From assembly GCA_025175895.1 (NCBI GenBank), contig CM045996.1, positions 106,629,179 to 106,693,178 of the forward strand: a stretch of 64,000 nt of DNA. Reading direction: 5' to 3'. The notes below the pieces were generated by a model, which saw nothing but the letters and a program-made list of their open reading frames with translations, was not told the origin of the DNA and searched no databases. Every line of letters starts with the position of its first letter. Within the stretch, counting starts at the first letter, position 1. The position numbers and the translations under genes were made by a program. Below are positions 42,256 to 53,495 of the stretch, piece after piece. Source of the DNA: Wurfbainia villosa (Eukaryota; Streptophyta; Magnoliopsida; Zingiberales; Zingiberaceae).

Positions 42256-43536
42256 ATTCAGCTTAGGTAAATATGACCAAGCCTAAGATGCCAAAGATAT
42301 ATTTGGTTCATCTTCGAAGGTTCTTTTCTCTTTTTGGAATTAGAAGATGAGTTATTAACTTCAATTTGCATCGCGGGAGGTTTTGGTTCAAGTGTGTATA
42401 AATTTCCTATCAATGCACCCGAACAGATAATGTCTCTATTCCTTCTTATAACAACTCTGTCATTAAAAGAAATAGAATATCCATCCATAAATAATTTAGA
42501 AACCAAAATTAAATTCTTTCTAAATAAGGGTACATAAAGGAAATTCTTAAGAACCAAAAGTTTATTTTTCTCAAAAGATAAATGAACATCTCCCATCAGA
42601 ATACCGCCACCTTCGTGGCATCGCCCAAGTACACTGTAATCTCCACCTCTACTACCGTCTAGTTTCGAACCCCGCAAAGTATTGCGGACATGATCGCTGG
42701 CTCTGATCTACACACCAGTGCCGTAGATAACACCGCTAAACATGTTTCAACGACTAGACCAAAAGATATACTCCTTCTTCCAGTTGTCCAGCTACATAAG
42801 TGAAGCACTTGCCTTTCGGCTTCTTCACTCCTCCCTGAGTACCTCCCACCGCCTTCGCCCCTGTTTATTTCTTCTTCTTCTTGCCTTTCAGCTTAGAAGT
42901 AGAAACCTTTTGGGTCACCATGGCATGTGCCAGAGCACTATGACGAAATAGCCCCTCTGCCGCCTGGAGTTCTGTCAGAAGTTCTGCCAATGAATACAAC
43001 CTCTTGTTCACGTTGTAGTTCAGGCAAAACTGCTCAAAACTCCTAGGTAGAGACTGGAGTATGATATCGACCTGGGTTTTCCCATCGATCTCAGCTCCTA
43101 GGACCTCCATCTCATTCAAATGAGCCATCATCTTGAGAACATGATCCCTCACGGGTGTTCCCTCGATCATAGTGGTGGTCATCAAGTTTCTCATAGTTTC
43201 TTGCCTGGCAGCCTGATTCTAGTGTCCGAAAAGCTCTTTGAGATTGAGCATCATGTCATAAGCTGTGGGCATGGCATGATGTTGATGTTGCAGTACATTT
43301 GACATAGATGCCAAAATGTAACACCGCTCCATCTCATCGGCTTTTACCCACTTCTTATAACTCTCTCTCTCCTTTTCCCCAGAATCTTCTATAGTCTTAG
43401 GAGGGCACTCTTCGAGGAGTACATATTTGTATTCCTCAGCAGTCAAGACAATGTCTAGATTCCTCTTCCAATCAACATAGTTGGGTCCAGTAAGTTTATT
43501 CTCTTTCAGTATCACAGCAAGTGGGTTGAAAGTCAT
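42256..43536 (-). pseudogene. gag-protease, C internal 2
   Basis: The start is the ATG at 43534-43536. 43219-43536 is an open Gag N-terminus ending at the TAG (43219-43221) shared by all units. 42865-43194 is the following Gag segment up to a lysine tract. The knuckle and protease region (about 42560-42800) has lost roughly 25 bp plus many single bases compared with 16230-16500, destroying the knuckle and active site. 42258-42677 is the protease C-terminal and pre-integrase part (LSFEKNKLLVLKN, NLILVSKLFMDGY). Confidence 0.86.
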
Positions 43537-43710
43537 TTTGAAAGAAAACCTAAGAATCACAAAAATCAAAACATTAGATTTCAAAAAATTATTGATTCCT
43601 CAAACAATAAAATTTTAAAATCAACCAACACCTCAAAACACCGAGAATATCGTATGCCACGATAGTGTGGATGTATACGATTTCTACATTTGTAAGAGGA
43701 GGTTTTACCC

Positions 43711-43759
43711 ATTAATTTTACTATATTGTCAACCTAACTTTTTGACAAGTAAAATTAAT
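43711..43759 (-). other. Leader hairpin of family C, internal 2
   Basis: Same structure as 17391-17439, with one base changed in the inner arm (ATTGTCAA for CTTGTCAA) so that one pair is lost. The CAAACAAAC / GTTTGTTTG repeat of this leader is intact at 43945-43953 and 43994-44002. Confidence 0.68.
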
Positions 43760-44577
43760 AGTTGGTTCCTCTTTGGCCCTATAAATAAAAGCAGTGACTC
43801 CGATGGGGAGGATACTTATATTTGTATCTAAGTGTTCACCATTACTCGGTACCAAGGCAATTATCTCGGGTTATGTGCCTTTGGATGGGGAAGTGCACAC
43901 GCTCCTTAATAATTTCTTATAACCATATTTGATCTTGTGATCCGCAAACAAACTCATCCGATGGGGAGGAAGGCACTCAGAGCCGATGCGTAAGTTTGTT
44001 TGCATCACTTGTCAAATCATAATGGAGGTCGTGAGAATTTATAAAAATTTCCCTCTCCCACTTAGTAATTTGCAATTGAGGAATTTTCCTAGCCTACGAC
44101 ATGCATATCAAACAAAAAGTAATAAATATGAAAAATAAATTATTTTCCAACTATTATGGATTTTTTCTTCAATATGTCTCCCGTCGCATTGCCTTCTCGT
44201 CTGCTCCTCCTACGCCATGTATGAGCCATTTGGATATCCGAGCCGAGACTAAAATCTATTTTAATTTACATCCATCGATCCTATACTCCACGAGGGAGTG
44301 TACATGAATTCTAGATCGAAAGTAAACTAAAATAAAAAGTGTGGCTAAACAATGTCATATCTAATTTACAAAAAATTAAATACTAGCCACGTCAACCCCG
44401 AGGATTCAACAAAATATAAACATACAATCACATACACACATATGGTCATAATAGTCGGATCTTATGCCTGCAACCAAAGAGTTAACCTACGCATATCCTA
44501 CTATTATCCGGCACATATAATATATGAAAAGTGCATAAAAAATAATCGAATCCTAAACACACAAAACCGGAAACCTT

Positions 44578-44590
44578 GGCTCTGATACCA
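44578..44590 (-). other. Primer binding site of C internal 2
   Basis: The minus strand reads TGGTATCAGAGCC, two bases from LTR3. Confidence 0.92.
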
Positions 44591-44592
44591 AT

Positions 44593-46503
44593 TGTTGGTT
44601 TGGTTTCATTGATCCGTGAGGGGAAACTTCGCTTCCCACTTCACCTCGGTTGTTTGTTCATGGCAATCCCATCGATGTCCCTGGAAAAAAAAATTTAATC
44701 CTAGACAAAAGGGATTGCTCAAACAACCAAGTCATCATCGTGCTATTTGTTTAGAGAGGTCACTTGAACAAACTTGTTGTTCAAGCGACCAACCTCTATT
44801 CTACGAGTAGCCGCGGAATAGACGATGTCCGGATCGCCAACTTTCGTGCTTATGTTCGGGATCCAAGTATTATTTAGCCACAAACAGATTATATCATGCT
44901 CATAATTGAAAAACAAAAACAAACATGTTACAAAAGAGAATATAGACTCGATATACCTCTCGATCTTCTAATGTATAACCTTCCTCCTTTCAAACATCGT
45001 GTGGGCGACGATCTACCAAAAGTTGAAGCTCCTAGATCGCCAATCTTCCTTCCTTGCTCGTTTGGAGCAAGAGGAAGAATAGAAACAAGACTCTTTTCCT
45101 TCTTTCATCCAACCAACAACCTCCAAGGATGGACCTTGCCGCCGACCAAGAAGGAAGAGGAGATTAATGGTTGCCGGCCAAAAGCTTCAAGGGAGGACCC
45201 TAAGCCTTTGTTCCACCAGCCAAGGAGAAGGAGAAGAGGGGCTTTGGCTGCCGGCTAAAGTGTGGGAGGAGTTTTTTGGGCGCCGTCAAGATTGAAGAAG
45301 GAGGAGATAAGGAAATAGATTCCTTATTTGGTGCCGCCAACCCTATTCTTCTTGCCGCCCAAGCCTCAAAACCCTAAGCCTCCAAACCCTAATCCTATCT
45401 CAATTAGGATTCATCAGTTGCCGCCCACACCTTGCCCTCCTTTTATAGAGTTAGGGATAAGCCATGTTTTAATCTCCACCATTAGTTCTAGGGATTTAAT
45501 CTCAACCGTCAGATCTAGAGATTTAATCTCAACCGTCGGATCTAGAGATTTAATCTCTACCTTTGGATCTAGAGTTTTGTTTCTATCCATTGAATCTAAG
45601 CTTCATGAGGTGTTAATAGGCTACAATAGGGACCATGAGGAGGAGTTGGATCTTGGCCACCCATGGATCAAGCCCACATAAAGTCCGATCCATTAATGAT
45701 AATCCAATCCACTAAAGGATTATCATTGATCTACCTCACCAACCCCCATAAGATAATATGGGCTCCATATATTATTTGTACATTTTCTCCCCGTGTTTAA
45801 GATCTCGAATGTCCGTCGATTAATTAATTTCCTGACCATTAATTAATCAACATTTAACTCCATGAGTAGTACCACTCAACCTTTTCATCATGCCGGACCA
45901 AGTCCACCTGCAGGGTTTACATGATGAACCTTATGACCTCCTCAAGGGGACATCATCATCCTAATATATAGTACACGGTTTCCTCCTATAATCAACGACA
46001 CACTATATAAATAATATCATCTCCCAACTTACTGAGCCTATCGATTTAATCTATAAATCTCTCCCATTGATAAATCAAAGAGATGAATACTAAGTATATA
46101 TGCCCGTTATTATATCGGGATTAAGAACATGTATAAAATAATATCTGACGTCCGATTCGATTACGTAGTCAGCAATAAATCGAATCACCTCTAAGTCAGT
46201 CCTGCTCAATACACACAAAATGCACTAGTGTGATTCTATGGTCAAGACAAACCAATACCAAATCACACTACAACCATTCCGATGGTTTGTCCAAAGTCAT
46301 CTCGGTTGTGAGCCTTTACTTATACTTTACAAGAATCTGATAACATGATCTCCCGTGTGACACCACACACCATATTATCTACAATGTAATGTATTAGATA
46401 ATATGCATAGTCATAAAAAATATGCAAACAATGATCATGTGATTCTTATTTCAAAATAAAGATGTTCATATAAAAGATAGACTTTTCAGTATACATCCCA
46501 ACA
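44593..46503 (-). repeat. Family C LTR3, outermost 5' LTR of the array
   Basis: It starts TGTTGG and ends CCAACA, the intact terminal inverted repeat. To its right there is no polypurine tract but unrelated DNA, so 46503 is the true end of the array. TATA-like motif on the minus strand around 45439-45449. AAACCCTAA boxes at 45369-45377 and 45384-45392. Confidence 0.93.
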
Positions 46504-46961
46504 CTGGTATCCTATTTTACATATCCACAATGCCTACTATTGCATATTCCTTAATCATTCGACCTGCACATACCCTGAATTGATACTACCACCCTGTGCC
46601 AAATAACTATAATTTCTATTTTCTAATATAACTCGACACTAGTTTTTGTATATCAACTAATTTCACTTTAAAATGTTCACCCAAATTTTACTTTGTAGAA
46701 GAAATGATGAGTGTAGCTATAGCCAGGACTCTGGCTAAACAACAAAAGAAAAGGAAGAGAACCGATCCATCTGCTACCTCCTCCACCATTCCTGAGCCAT
46801 CTACTTCAGTAATTAACCCCTACTCAACCTCTATTGATTATATTAAGTGTCTTGATACAATCTTTGACAGAATCACTTATTTTATCGGATGTCTCCGAAG
46901 AGACTTTGACAGAATCACTTATACTTCTATGTCATATGTCCCCCTTGAACTTTCACAAGTC
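46504..46961. other. Short stretch of unknown origin between array C and LTR J
   Basis: There is no match to the families recognised here. A plus ORF starts at 46704 (MMSVAIARTLAKQQKKRKRT), with a basic, nuclear-localisation-like run followed by a Ser/Thr/Pro-rich part. It reads on into LTR J after 46961 and stops at 46985. A short repeat (TTTGACAGAATCACTTAT) occurs twice near 46863-46925. It could be the N-terminus of a transposon ORF or non-genic; I do not recognise it. Confidence 0.35.
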
Positions 46962-47702
46962 TGTTGGTGCAGGGGCACCAGATAATGGAACCTAGGTTTT
47001 GATTATGGCAAAGGCCCAAAGTTAAGGTCTTATTGTTATCTCATGAGCTGAATTAAGTGTGCAGGAAATGGTTAAGCTAAGTTGAAGGTCAGTGACACTC
47101 GGAGAATCTCGGGTCAAGAAATCGCGGTGGTCAGGCGACATCGGGAGAACTTCGTGAGAGTCGAAGAACCCAAGTGGAGACTAGAAGCAAAGCGACAGGT
47201 CATAAAGGACCAGAGATAAGCACAAGTCTGAAGAGAGATGAAAAGATTGTGTCCTCTATACGGGGACAACCGTAGGTGATGATCCGACTAAGACTTCAAG
47301 TGGAAGGTCTAGGTCGAGATCGGACGGTAAGGAACCATCATATTTATCATATTATGTGATAACCTCTTATTGTAGGGAGTGACCAAGCTGGCAGTCGACT
47401 ACTGGCTATTAGTAGTCGACTGATGGAGATGAATCATCCAAATATATAAAGGTAAAAAAGGATAATATTTGATGTCGCCACTTCGCGATAAGATAAGGTG
47501 CCACCTCATGATAAGGTCCACAAGTTGAGGATCTGGATTTGGACTTATTCCAAGGCACAAGTCTATAAAAGGAGGGGAGGACTCGAACCCTAAGATCATC
47601 AAGATTGCTCTAAAGTGCTCCCACAATGCTAAAGCTCTTACGCCGTAACGCCGTCATAATGCCGATGCAATGCCAAGCTCACAACCTCTTTGTCGGAAGC
47701 AG
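46962..47702 (+). repeat. Element J: partial SIRE-like LTR, cut by G
   Basis: It starts TGTTGGTGCAGGGGCACC and keeps the order of LTR E (TTTTGATTATGGCAAAG, then TTATTGTTATCTCATGAGCT, then AAGTGTGCAGG). Two GTCGACT palindrome units lie at 47391-47425. It stops where G's LTR begins (47703). The remaining part of J is not found on the other side of G within the window. Confidence 0.8.
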
Positions 47703-49082
47703 TGATGCACGCAAATGTGACCTCAAATCTAGCGACGGAGACCGTCAATGACTCGAAGTGTGCGCTCGCGCTCAACGCCCGCAAGAGCATGGCTGTCGTC
47801 AAGTAATAATATAGATTATCGATCCCACAGGGACAGAGATTCGAGTACCGATCTATTCAGTGGATGTTATTATTCGGACTTTAGTTCTAATGGTTGTGAT
47901 TTAGAGGGTTGTCGGCAGTCCTAACTCTAGTAAGGTGTCACATGGAGGAAGAGAAGGGTCGCTACAAGTCTTTTAGGGAATTCTAGGATTTCGATTTCGC
48001 TTGTGTGTCGCAGAACACACTACCAATTGAGTATTATCTAGACTTCTAACTATGACATTGTGGAAGGGACATCATACACTCCCCCGATGAGCTTTCGCAT
48101 CTATTGGAAGCTACCTCTACCATCCCAGGTCGACCCTTGCCTTTAGGATGGGGTAGGCGATAATCAATCCCAGCGGTGAGATAGAACATATCTTGTTCCA
48201 ACTCTATCACATCCTTCTATCTACGGTTACGGGAGATGAGGCCAACCCCTTAGGTTCCTCCTTAATTCTCCTAAATCTTTGATACAAGGGTTGTCACCCC
48301 TCATATCAGCTTCACACAAGAAAAACAAAACACGTACTATTGATCTAAACAAATACCAATTTCAAATATAAACTAAAGAATCAGAAATATATTTAGAATA
48401 ACATGTTCTATGCACACAAACTACTCCCTAATCCTAGAATCGGTAAATCTACTCCATGAATATAAGAGAAGAAACACAAAGCATGATCATGTTCATATAT
48501 ACAATGGAAATTATGCACAGAAAGTAAATTACAATGCAATGGTGCTCTTCTCCTTGGCATTGAGGTGCAGAATTTGATCCTCGAGCAGCTTCCTTCCTCC
48601 CCATTTCGAGTTCCCGAAGCCTTTTCGGGCGTCAGAGTCTTGTCCCGGCCGTCGTTCCTCCCCCCTAGGGTTTGGGCGTGATTTTCTTTATATAGACATG
48701 AGGATGACTCTTCACGAAATTTGGAAAAAGACCTAATTGCGTCAAAATGCTTGGCTGCCACACGACCGTGTGCTTCCACACAGCCAGGCCATGTGTGGCC
48801 CTGTGGTGGCTAATCTCGAGCTTCGGACACGACCGTGTGTAGCCACATGCCCTGGCCATGTGCCCTACTACATCCAGCTGCCAAATTCTCTTTTGCACTT
48901 CGAAAGTGCGCCGTTTTCTCCATGAAATACTATCCTACACACAAAAATACAAAAAGAAGATCTCCGAACTAGAAAATAGGAAATGCATGCAAAATAAAGA
49001 AAATATGCATGAAACAGACATAAAATGAAATGAGATGTGAGCGAAAACTACTCCTAAAATCCTATATGTTTTGCTCACATCA
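47703..49082 (-). repeat. Element G left (3') LTR
   Basis: 1380 bp from TGATGCAC to CACATCA. TCTATATAAAG on the minus strand (48686-48696) is a TATA candidate. The same LTR recurs at 57477-58242 (partial) and 62204-63570. Confidence 0.9.
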
Positions 49083-49093
49083 ATTCCCCCCGA
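49083..49093 (-). other. Polypurine tract of element G
   Basis: The minus strand reads TCGGGGGGAAT directly before the LTR. The G2 copy has a matching CTGGGGGAAG at 63571-63580. Confidence 0.82.
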
Positions 49094-50048
49094 CATGATC
49101 TTTGCTTGTCCTCAAGCAAACCTCAGTGCCATGAGATTTTAAAAAGGTGTTGTTCCATACTTAGCATATTAACTAGATTTATCGAGTGGTATTTTCAATC
49201 AAAGCAAATTAGTCATGTTCTAGAAGTTCACTAAGTTAGCTCCTCGTGCTCGGCCTAAGCGAATCTTCTTAGGGGATACCCGTTCCATGGTAAGTTAAGT
49301 CATCATCCTATAGCTTTCCTAAGGTCTCCGACTCTTAGGCACTTACCTACCCAAAGCGAGGATCGTTCCCTAGATCTAGCACAAAGTCTCAAAGGCGTGC
49401 TCCGTATTGAGAGAAATTGGTAGGTGTTTTCCCAGTAACCTAACTCGGTCCCAAAGGGGCACCTAATCATTTCCACCCACGACAACTATTTTTATCCCTC
49501 ATAATCTTTTTCAATCAATTTCTTTCTCTTACTCTCAATTTCTTTCCTCTCTCTTTTTTCCCCCTATTTTCTTATTCCATTTTTTTTCTCTTGGGATTTT
49601 GATTTTTCCGAATGAGCTTCCACAATCCGAGCATCTCCAGTAACTAAAATGCTAAATCTAGAGTCACCTATGGAGTGTAAAGTACTAAACTATTGAGATG
49701 AATCATAACTAAGGATGTACTAGGTTTTCTCTTTTAGAATGTTCGTCATGTGTAGGTGTAAAAATAAAAGCTAACCAGTGTAAGTCTAGAACATTCATCA
49801 GAGCAAATAAAATAAAATACCATGAGGTAAATGAAGCTAAGCTACCCATGGAAACAACTCATGAAGAAAACCTTAAAAATACTACTGAGGCAACTTATAG
49901 ATAGCAAAAACTAAGTGCTGAAAGAAACTAAACAACCTATGCAAGAACAAATGAATGCTAACTAAAATGCAAATATCAGGAAAGAAAGTATTGCAAGAAA
50001 CAAAATAAATCGAAACTTGGGTCCCCTAGACTTAAGCGAAACATACCT
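49094..50048 (-). other. 3' noncoding part of element G internal
   Basis: No supported ORF. It opens with a purine/pyrimidine-asymmetric segment (CTTTGCTTGTCCTCAAGCAA), which is itself a hairpin (TTGCTTG / CAAGCAA), also present in G2 at 63589-63607. A T/C-rich run is at 49500-49600. Confidence 0.55.
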
Positions 50049-51709
50049 CTAGTATGGTTGGCGAGGTGGAATGTCTGGTAGCCTTGGCATCTCGGGATCC
50101 TGGGAGAATCTGGTGTTGAGTCGCTGATGCCAAATATACATGTGGTTGATCTGAGAGATGGTGGATGCAGCAGCTGCTCGATGCTCCTCCTCCCGGGCCC
50201 CCTGTGTCTGCTGAGCACGCATATGCCGCCGCATCTCCTGGCGGTAGGTGGCCTCCTCCTGGCGACAGGAAGTCTCCTTTTGAAAGTAGATACGGGCCTC
50301 GTCGTAGAACTCTTTGGCTCGCTGAAAGTGCTCTCGGAAGCCCTGAAACTCTGCTTGCTTGTAGACACTCTGCTCCTTTCATTGCTGCCTCTGTGTCTGC
50401 TGCTCGACATATATGTCATCGAGGCATGATCGAAACTCCAAAAAATCATAGGTAGATATACCTTCATCCTGCTCAAAAGTAGAAAAAGGTAGTGGTGTAG
50501 GTGCAGGCTCATGTTGACGTGGACTAGGTTGGCTCCTATACATGTGTGGGGGGAGAGATGGGTGCCGAAGTGGATGGTCCCCCGTATGGTGGGGACTCCA
50601 CTATCAGGTCTAAATGTCAGTTGGCGCACATGGTGATGGTAGTACGATCGAGGTCGGGGAGCCTAACGGCTGATAGATTTTTTCTTACAAAGCACAAGGA
50701 GTGTCCCTCTCTTACTATCATCTTCATGGCCATACACACTCCCAGATCGATCCTAGGGTTCCTCTCTATGCTATCTAGCACAGTGTAGTCGTACCCTATC
50801 CTATGGAAAATGTGGGTAAGTAGGCCTCCCAAAATAATCTCTCCTCTCGCCGCTTTGCTCATTTTCACTAAGTGTCAAATGAAATGGGACCCTACATCAA
50901 TGCTACTCCTTTCTTGTAGCATGTCCCATAAGCAAAGAAGCTCACTTGCTCTCACTACACCGTCACTCTCCCCATGACAAAAAATAGTACTTGCCATAAT
51001 TCGGTGTAGGTACCGGAAAATGGGATTTTGGAGGCGCGATGCTTTGGCACTAGATCCGAGAGTTAAACCCAATAGGGGTTCTTTTCTCTCCCCCACTAGG
51101 CAAGCCAAAGCATGTGTTCCATTAGTGTAGTGTCCATTCATGCTCAATGTTAAATAGCCTAAAGGTTATCCTACCCTCTTCTCTGTTAGGACCTGTGCAC
51201 CCGCTAGGGTGGGGGGGGGGGGTGAATAGCGATTGTCGTCGGTTGATCAGAATTAGTTTGTTTCTACAAATCGTGTTAGCGCACAACAGAATAATAATAA
51301 TAACAAAAAGCAAAATGCACAAACACAATCACAACATAAGGATGTAACATGGTTCGGAATCGTATGGTTCCTACTCCACGGATTAGGCTCTAAAAGCCCT
51401 AGCGATGTAAACCAACACCACTAATCCAATAAACTCCTTCTTGACAGCACGTCGAAGGTGGAGAAATCTTGTACAAATGATTACATAAAGTAATACAACA
51501 AAAATAAGCAAATACAAGTATGAATACAACAATCTATGTAAAGAGAACTTTACAAATGACCTTTTTGATGCTTGCTTGTTTGGTTGCTTGAGTTGCACTT
51601 GGAGACCCTAAATTGAAGTAGCAAATCGTCCCAAAACTCCTCAAGAAACCTTAGCCAAAACCTTCCCTTCGTGCTTTTTTTAAACTTGCAACTCGGGCTG
51701 GATTTTGCC

Positions 51710-52050
51710 TAGCAGTCAATTGATTGAGACCAACAGTCGACTACTCCTGGAGCCATTGTCTCACAATGGCATGAGCCACGTTGGATAAGTTCCAATGGAT
51801 AGACCATCAGTCGACTAATCATGCCCATCAATCGACTGATCGAGTCATCACTCGACTATCTAACCCTAGCAGTCGACTCGGGAACCTTCTGTGCTCGAAT
51901 ACCGGACCAATGATTGGTGATATACATATCGATCATTGCTAGGCCATCGATCACGATCGCCAATGTTGGCGATCATTGCTAGGCCAGTTCCTACAGTCGA
52001 ACTCTAGTCGACTCACATCAGTCGACTGGCTAGAGTCTAATCGACTGATA
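51710..52050. repeat. Cluster of CAGTCGACTG-type palindromes in I
   Basis: At least eight exact or one-base-off copies of (C)AGTCGACT(G) at irregular spacing. The same motif clusters at 59810-60160 in LTR K and occurs in LTRs J and E. Confidence 0.75.
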
Positions 52051-52249
52051 CACCTCAAACATGAGGTTTTAACCTCAAGTATGGTGCCCCCATACTTGTT
52101 AGACCACCCTTAGCCTAGACCTAGGCCTTCTAGCCACCTCCGTCAGCCTCGTGCCTATCAGATCCCTCCAAGTCATCCATGACTTGTTCATCCATACGCT
52201 AGCCTTCAAGTGCTTCCATCGGCTATTGTCATGCTAACGGTGTCTACAC

Positions 52250-52480
52250 TGCCAAGGCACATTGGGTTTACGCTGCCAAGACTCCGCTTGGACTTTACAC
52301 TGCCAACCATTGGACTTATGCTTCCAAGACTCCACCCTTGGACTTTACGCCGCCAATATTCCCCTTGGACTTCCCAATTGCCAAGACTCAAGCTTGGACT
52401 TTCCCTTGCCAACCCATGTTGGACTTTCCATGCCAAGACACATGCTTGGACTTTCCATTGCCAAGACCCATGCTTGGAAT
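52250..52480. repeat. About eight short hairpin-forming repeats in LTR I
   Basis: The unit is about 25-35 bp, CTTGGACTTTCCATTGCCAAG and variants. Each unit can fold because CTTGG and CCAAG are complementary. Confidence 0.75.
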
Positions 52481-53495
52481 TCTCCCATGACAATGGTCAA
52501 ACCATCGTCAAACATCAAATATGACCTGGGTTGATTGTACCAACAATCTCCCCAATACATTATCAGACATTAATGTCAAATATCAAAACACTACTCGAGT
52601 CAAGCTCGAGTCTAGTCAATTGTGACATGGGTCGATTGCACCAACATTCTCTCTCTCTTCCCGTTAACATTTCCTCTTCTAAAGAGCTCAAAAATTCTAA
52701 AACAATCCTAGGGTAGGTTTGGTGTCTTATCCCCATTATCTCTTCCCACCCCATTTTTGCAAATAGAACTTGAATATCATCAAACAAACCTAGGGACTCT
52801 AAGAGGTCTTCATCAAGATACCTAGTAGCGATGATTCTTCTAGTAGAAAGCATATTAAATCTTTCCCTATGATCATTATTGTGAAAGAGAAGGGATGGAA
52901 AAGGGCTACCTTCATCCGGAGCTTGAGGGGCGTCCGTTCTCCTTGCTCTTCGCTCCGAGGTAGTAGATTAGGGCGCTACTTTCCTTGTCCTCCTCACCCT
53001 TGATTCTATTGGGCTTCTTTGAGGGTTAGAGAGGGTCCTAGGTGGTGGGGAAGATGATTCCACATGGCTAGGGCAAAAGAAATCAAAGCACACGATGCAT
53101 TTAGGGTGAAAACACACGGCATGACCTCTTAAACTTTATGTGCCACGACCGTGTGAAATCACACGACTAGGCTGTATGCGCCGCTGGGGGTTGGGGGAAT
53201 GACCATGTAAAAATACACAGCCAAGCCGTGTGTCCCCCATTTCCTTCTCACGGTGCACAACAGTCCGAATTCTCCTTACTCGCTCAGTCGTGTAGGTTCA
53301 AAGTGATTTTTATTTTTACTTAGTACATTCTTTCTTGTCCTAATTCATGTTCAAAAATGCTAAACGAATGGAAATCAAAGTACAAATTAACCAAATGAAT
53401 GCAATAAAAAAAAAGAAAACATAAAAACTAAACTTGGGTTGCCTCCCAAGAAGCACTTTGTTTAAGGTCTTTTAGCTCGACCACACTCCATTATC

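Larger units (their letters stand above)
1..46503 (-). mobile_element. Tandem array of copia family C sharing LTRs, with nested insertions
   Basis: Reading the minus strand from the right, the order is LTR3, primer site, gag, protease, integrase, RT, RNase H, polypurine tract, LTR2, primer site, gag to RNase H, polypurine tract, LTR1, primer site, gag, and then the window edge. LTR1 and LTR2 each have a primer site on one side and a polypurine tract on the other, so neighbouring units share them. After subtracting B and D with their duplicated target bases, both complete internals are close to 5.0 kb (5003 and 4969 bp). The outer 5' end is at 46503, and the expected target duplication there would be CTGGT (46504-46508). 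The left end is off the window. Integrase and RT motifs resemble Angela/Tork-type Ty1/copia elements; the lineage is an inference. Confidence 0.9.
51184..52646 (-). mobile_element. Element I: SIRE-like deletion derivative
   Basis: It is flanked by TTCTC (51179-51183, 52647-52651). 51184-52545 is a complete LTR (TGTTAGGACC to GTACCAACA) with the terminal G-tract motif GGGTGAATAGCGAT. It is followed by a polypurine-tract-like ATCTCCCCAA (52546-52555) and about 65 bp of other sequence, and then by a second LTR end, GTCGATTGCACCAACA (52631-52646). It therefore looks like an element with nearly all the internal region and most of one LTR deleted, rather than a clean solo LTR. Confidence 0.82.
50049..52853 (-). 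pseudogene. Second ORF of G: plant-transposon/env-like protein, split by I
   Basis: The N-terminus at 52652-52853 (RYLDEDLLESLGLFDDIQVL, then TYPRIVLEFLSSLE) resembles the start of the proteins often annotated as putative plant transposon proteins in Athila-like elements. After insertion I, the protein continues at 51178 (TFRLFNIEHE) and 51147-50875 (FRYLHRIMASTIFCHGESDG), then 50868-50617 (SKAARGEIILGGLLTHIFHR). A Gln/Arg/Glu-rich tail ends at 50049 (NHMYIWHQRLNTRFSQDPEM). There are stops near 50875, 50617 and 50385, and a frameshift near 51140. I name the family from pattern only; the function is unknown. Confidence 0.65.

Noticed and set aside
48408..48779. 123-aa minus ORF in the G LTR, with a similar one at 63016-63360
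   Set aside because: Inside the LTR in both copies; the translations overlap promoter sequence and differ by frameshifts.
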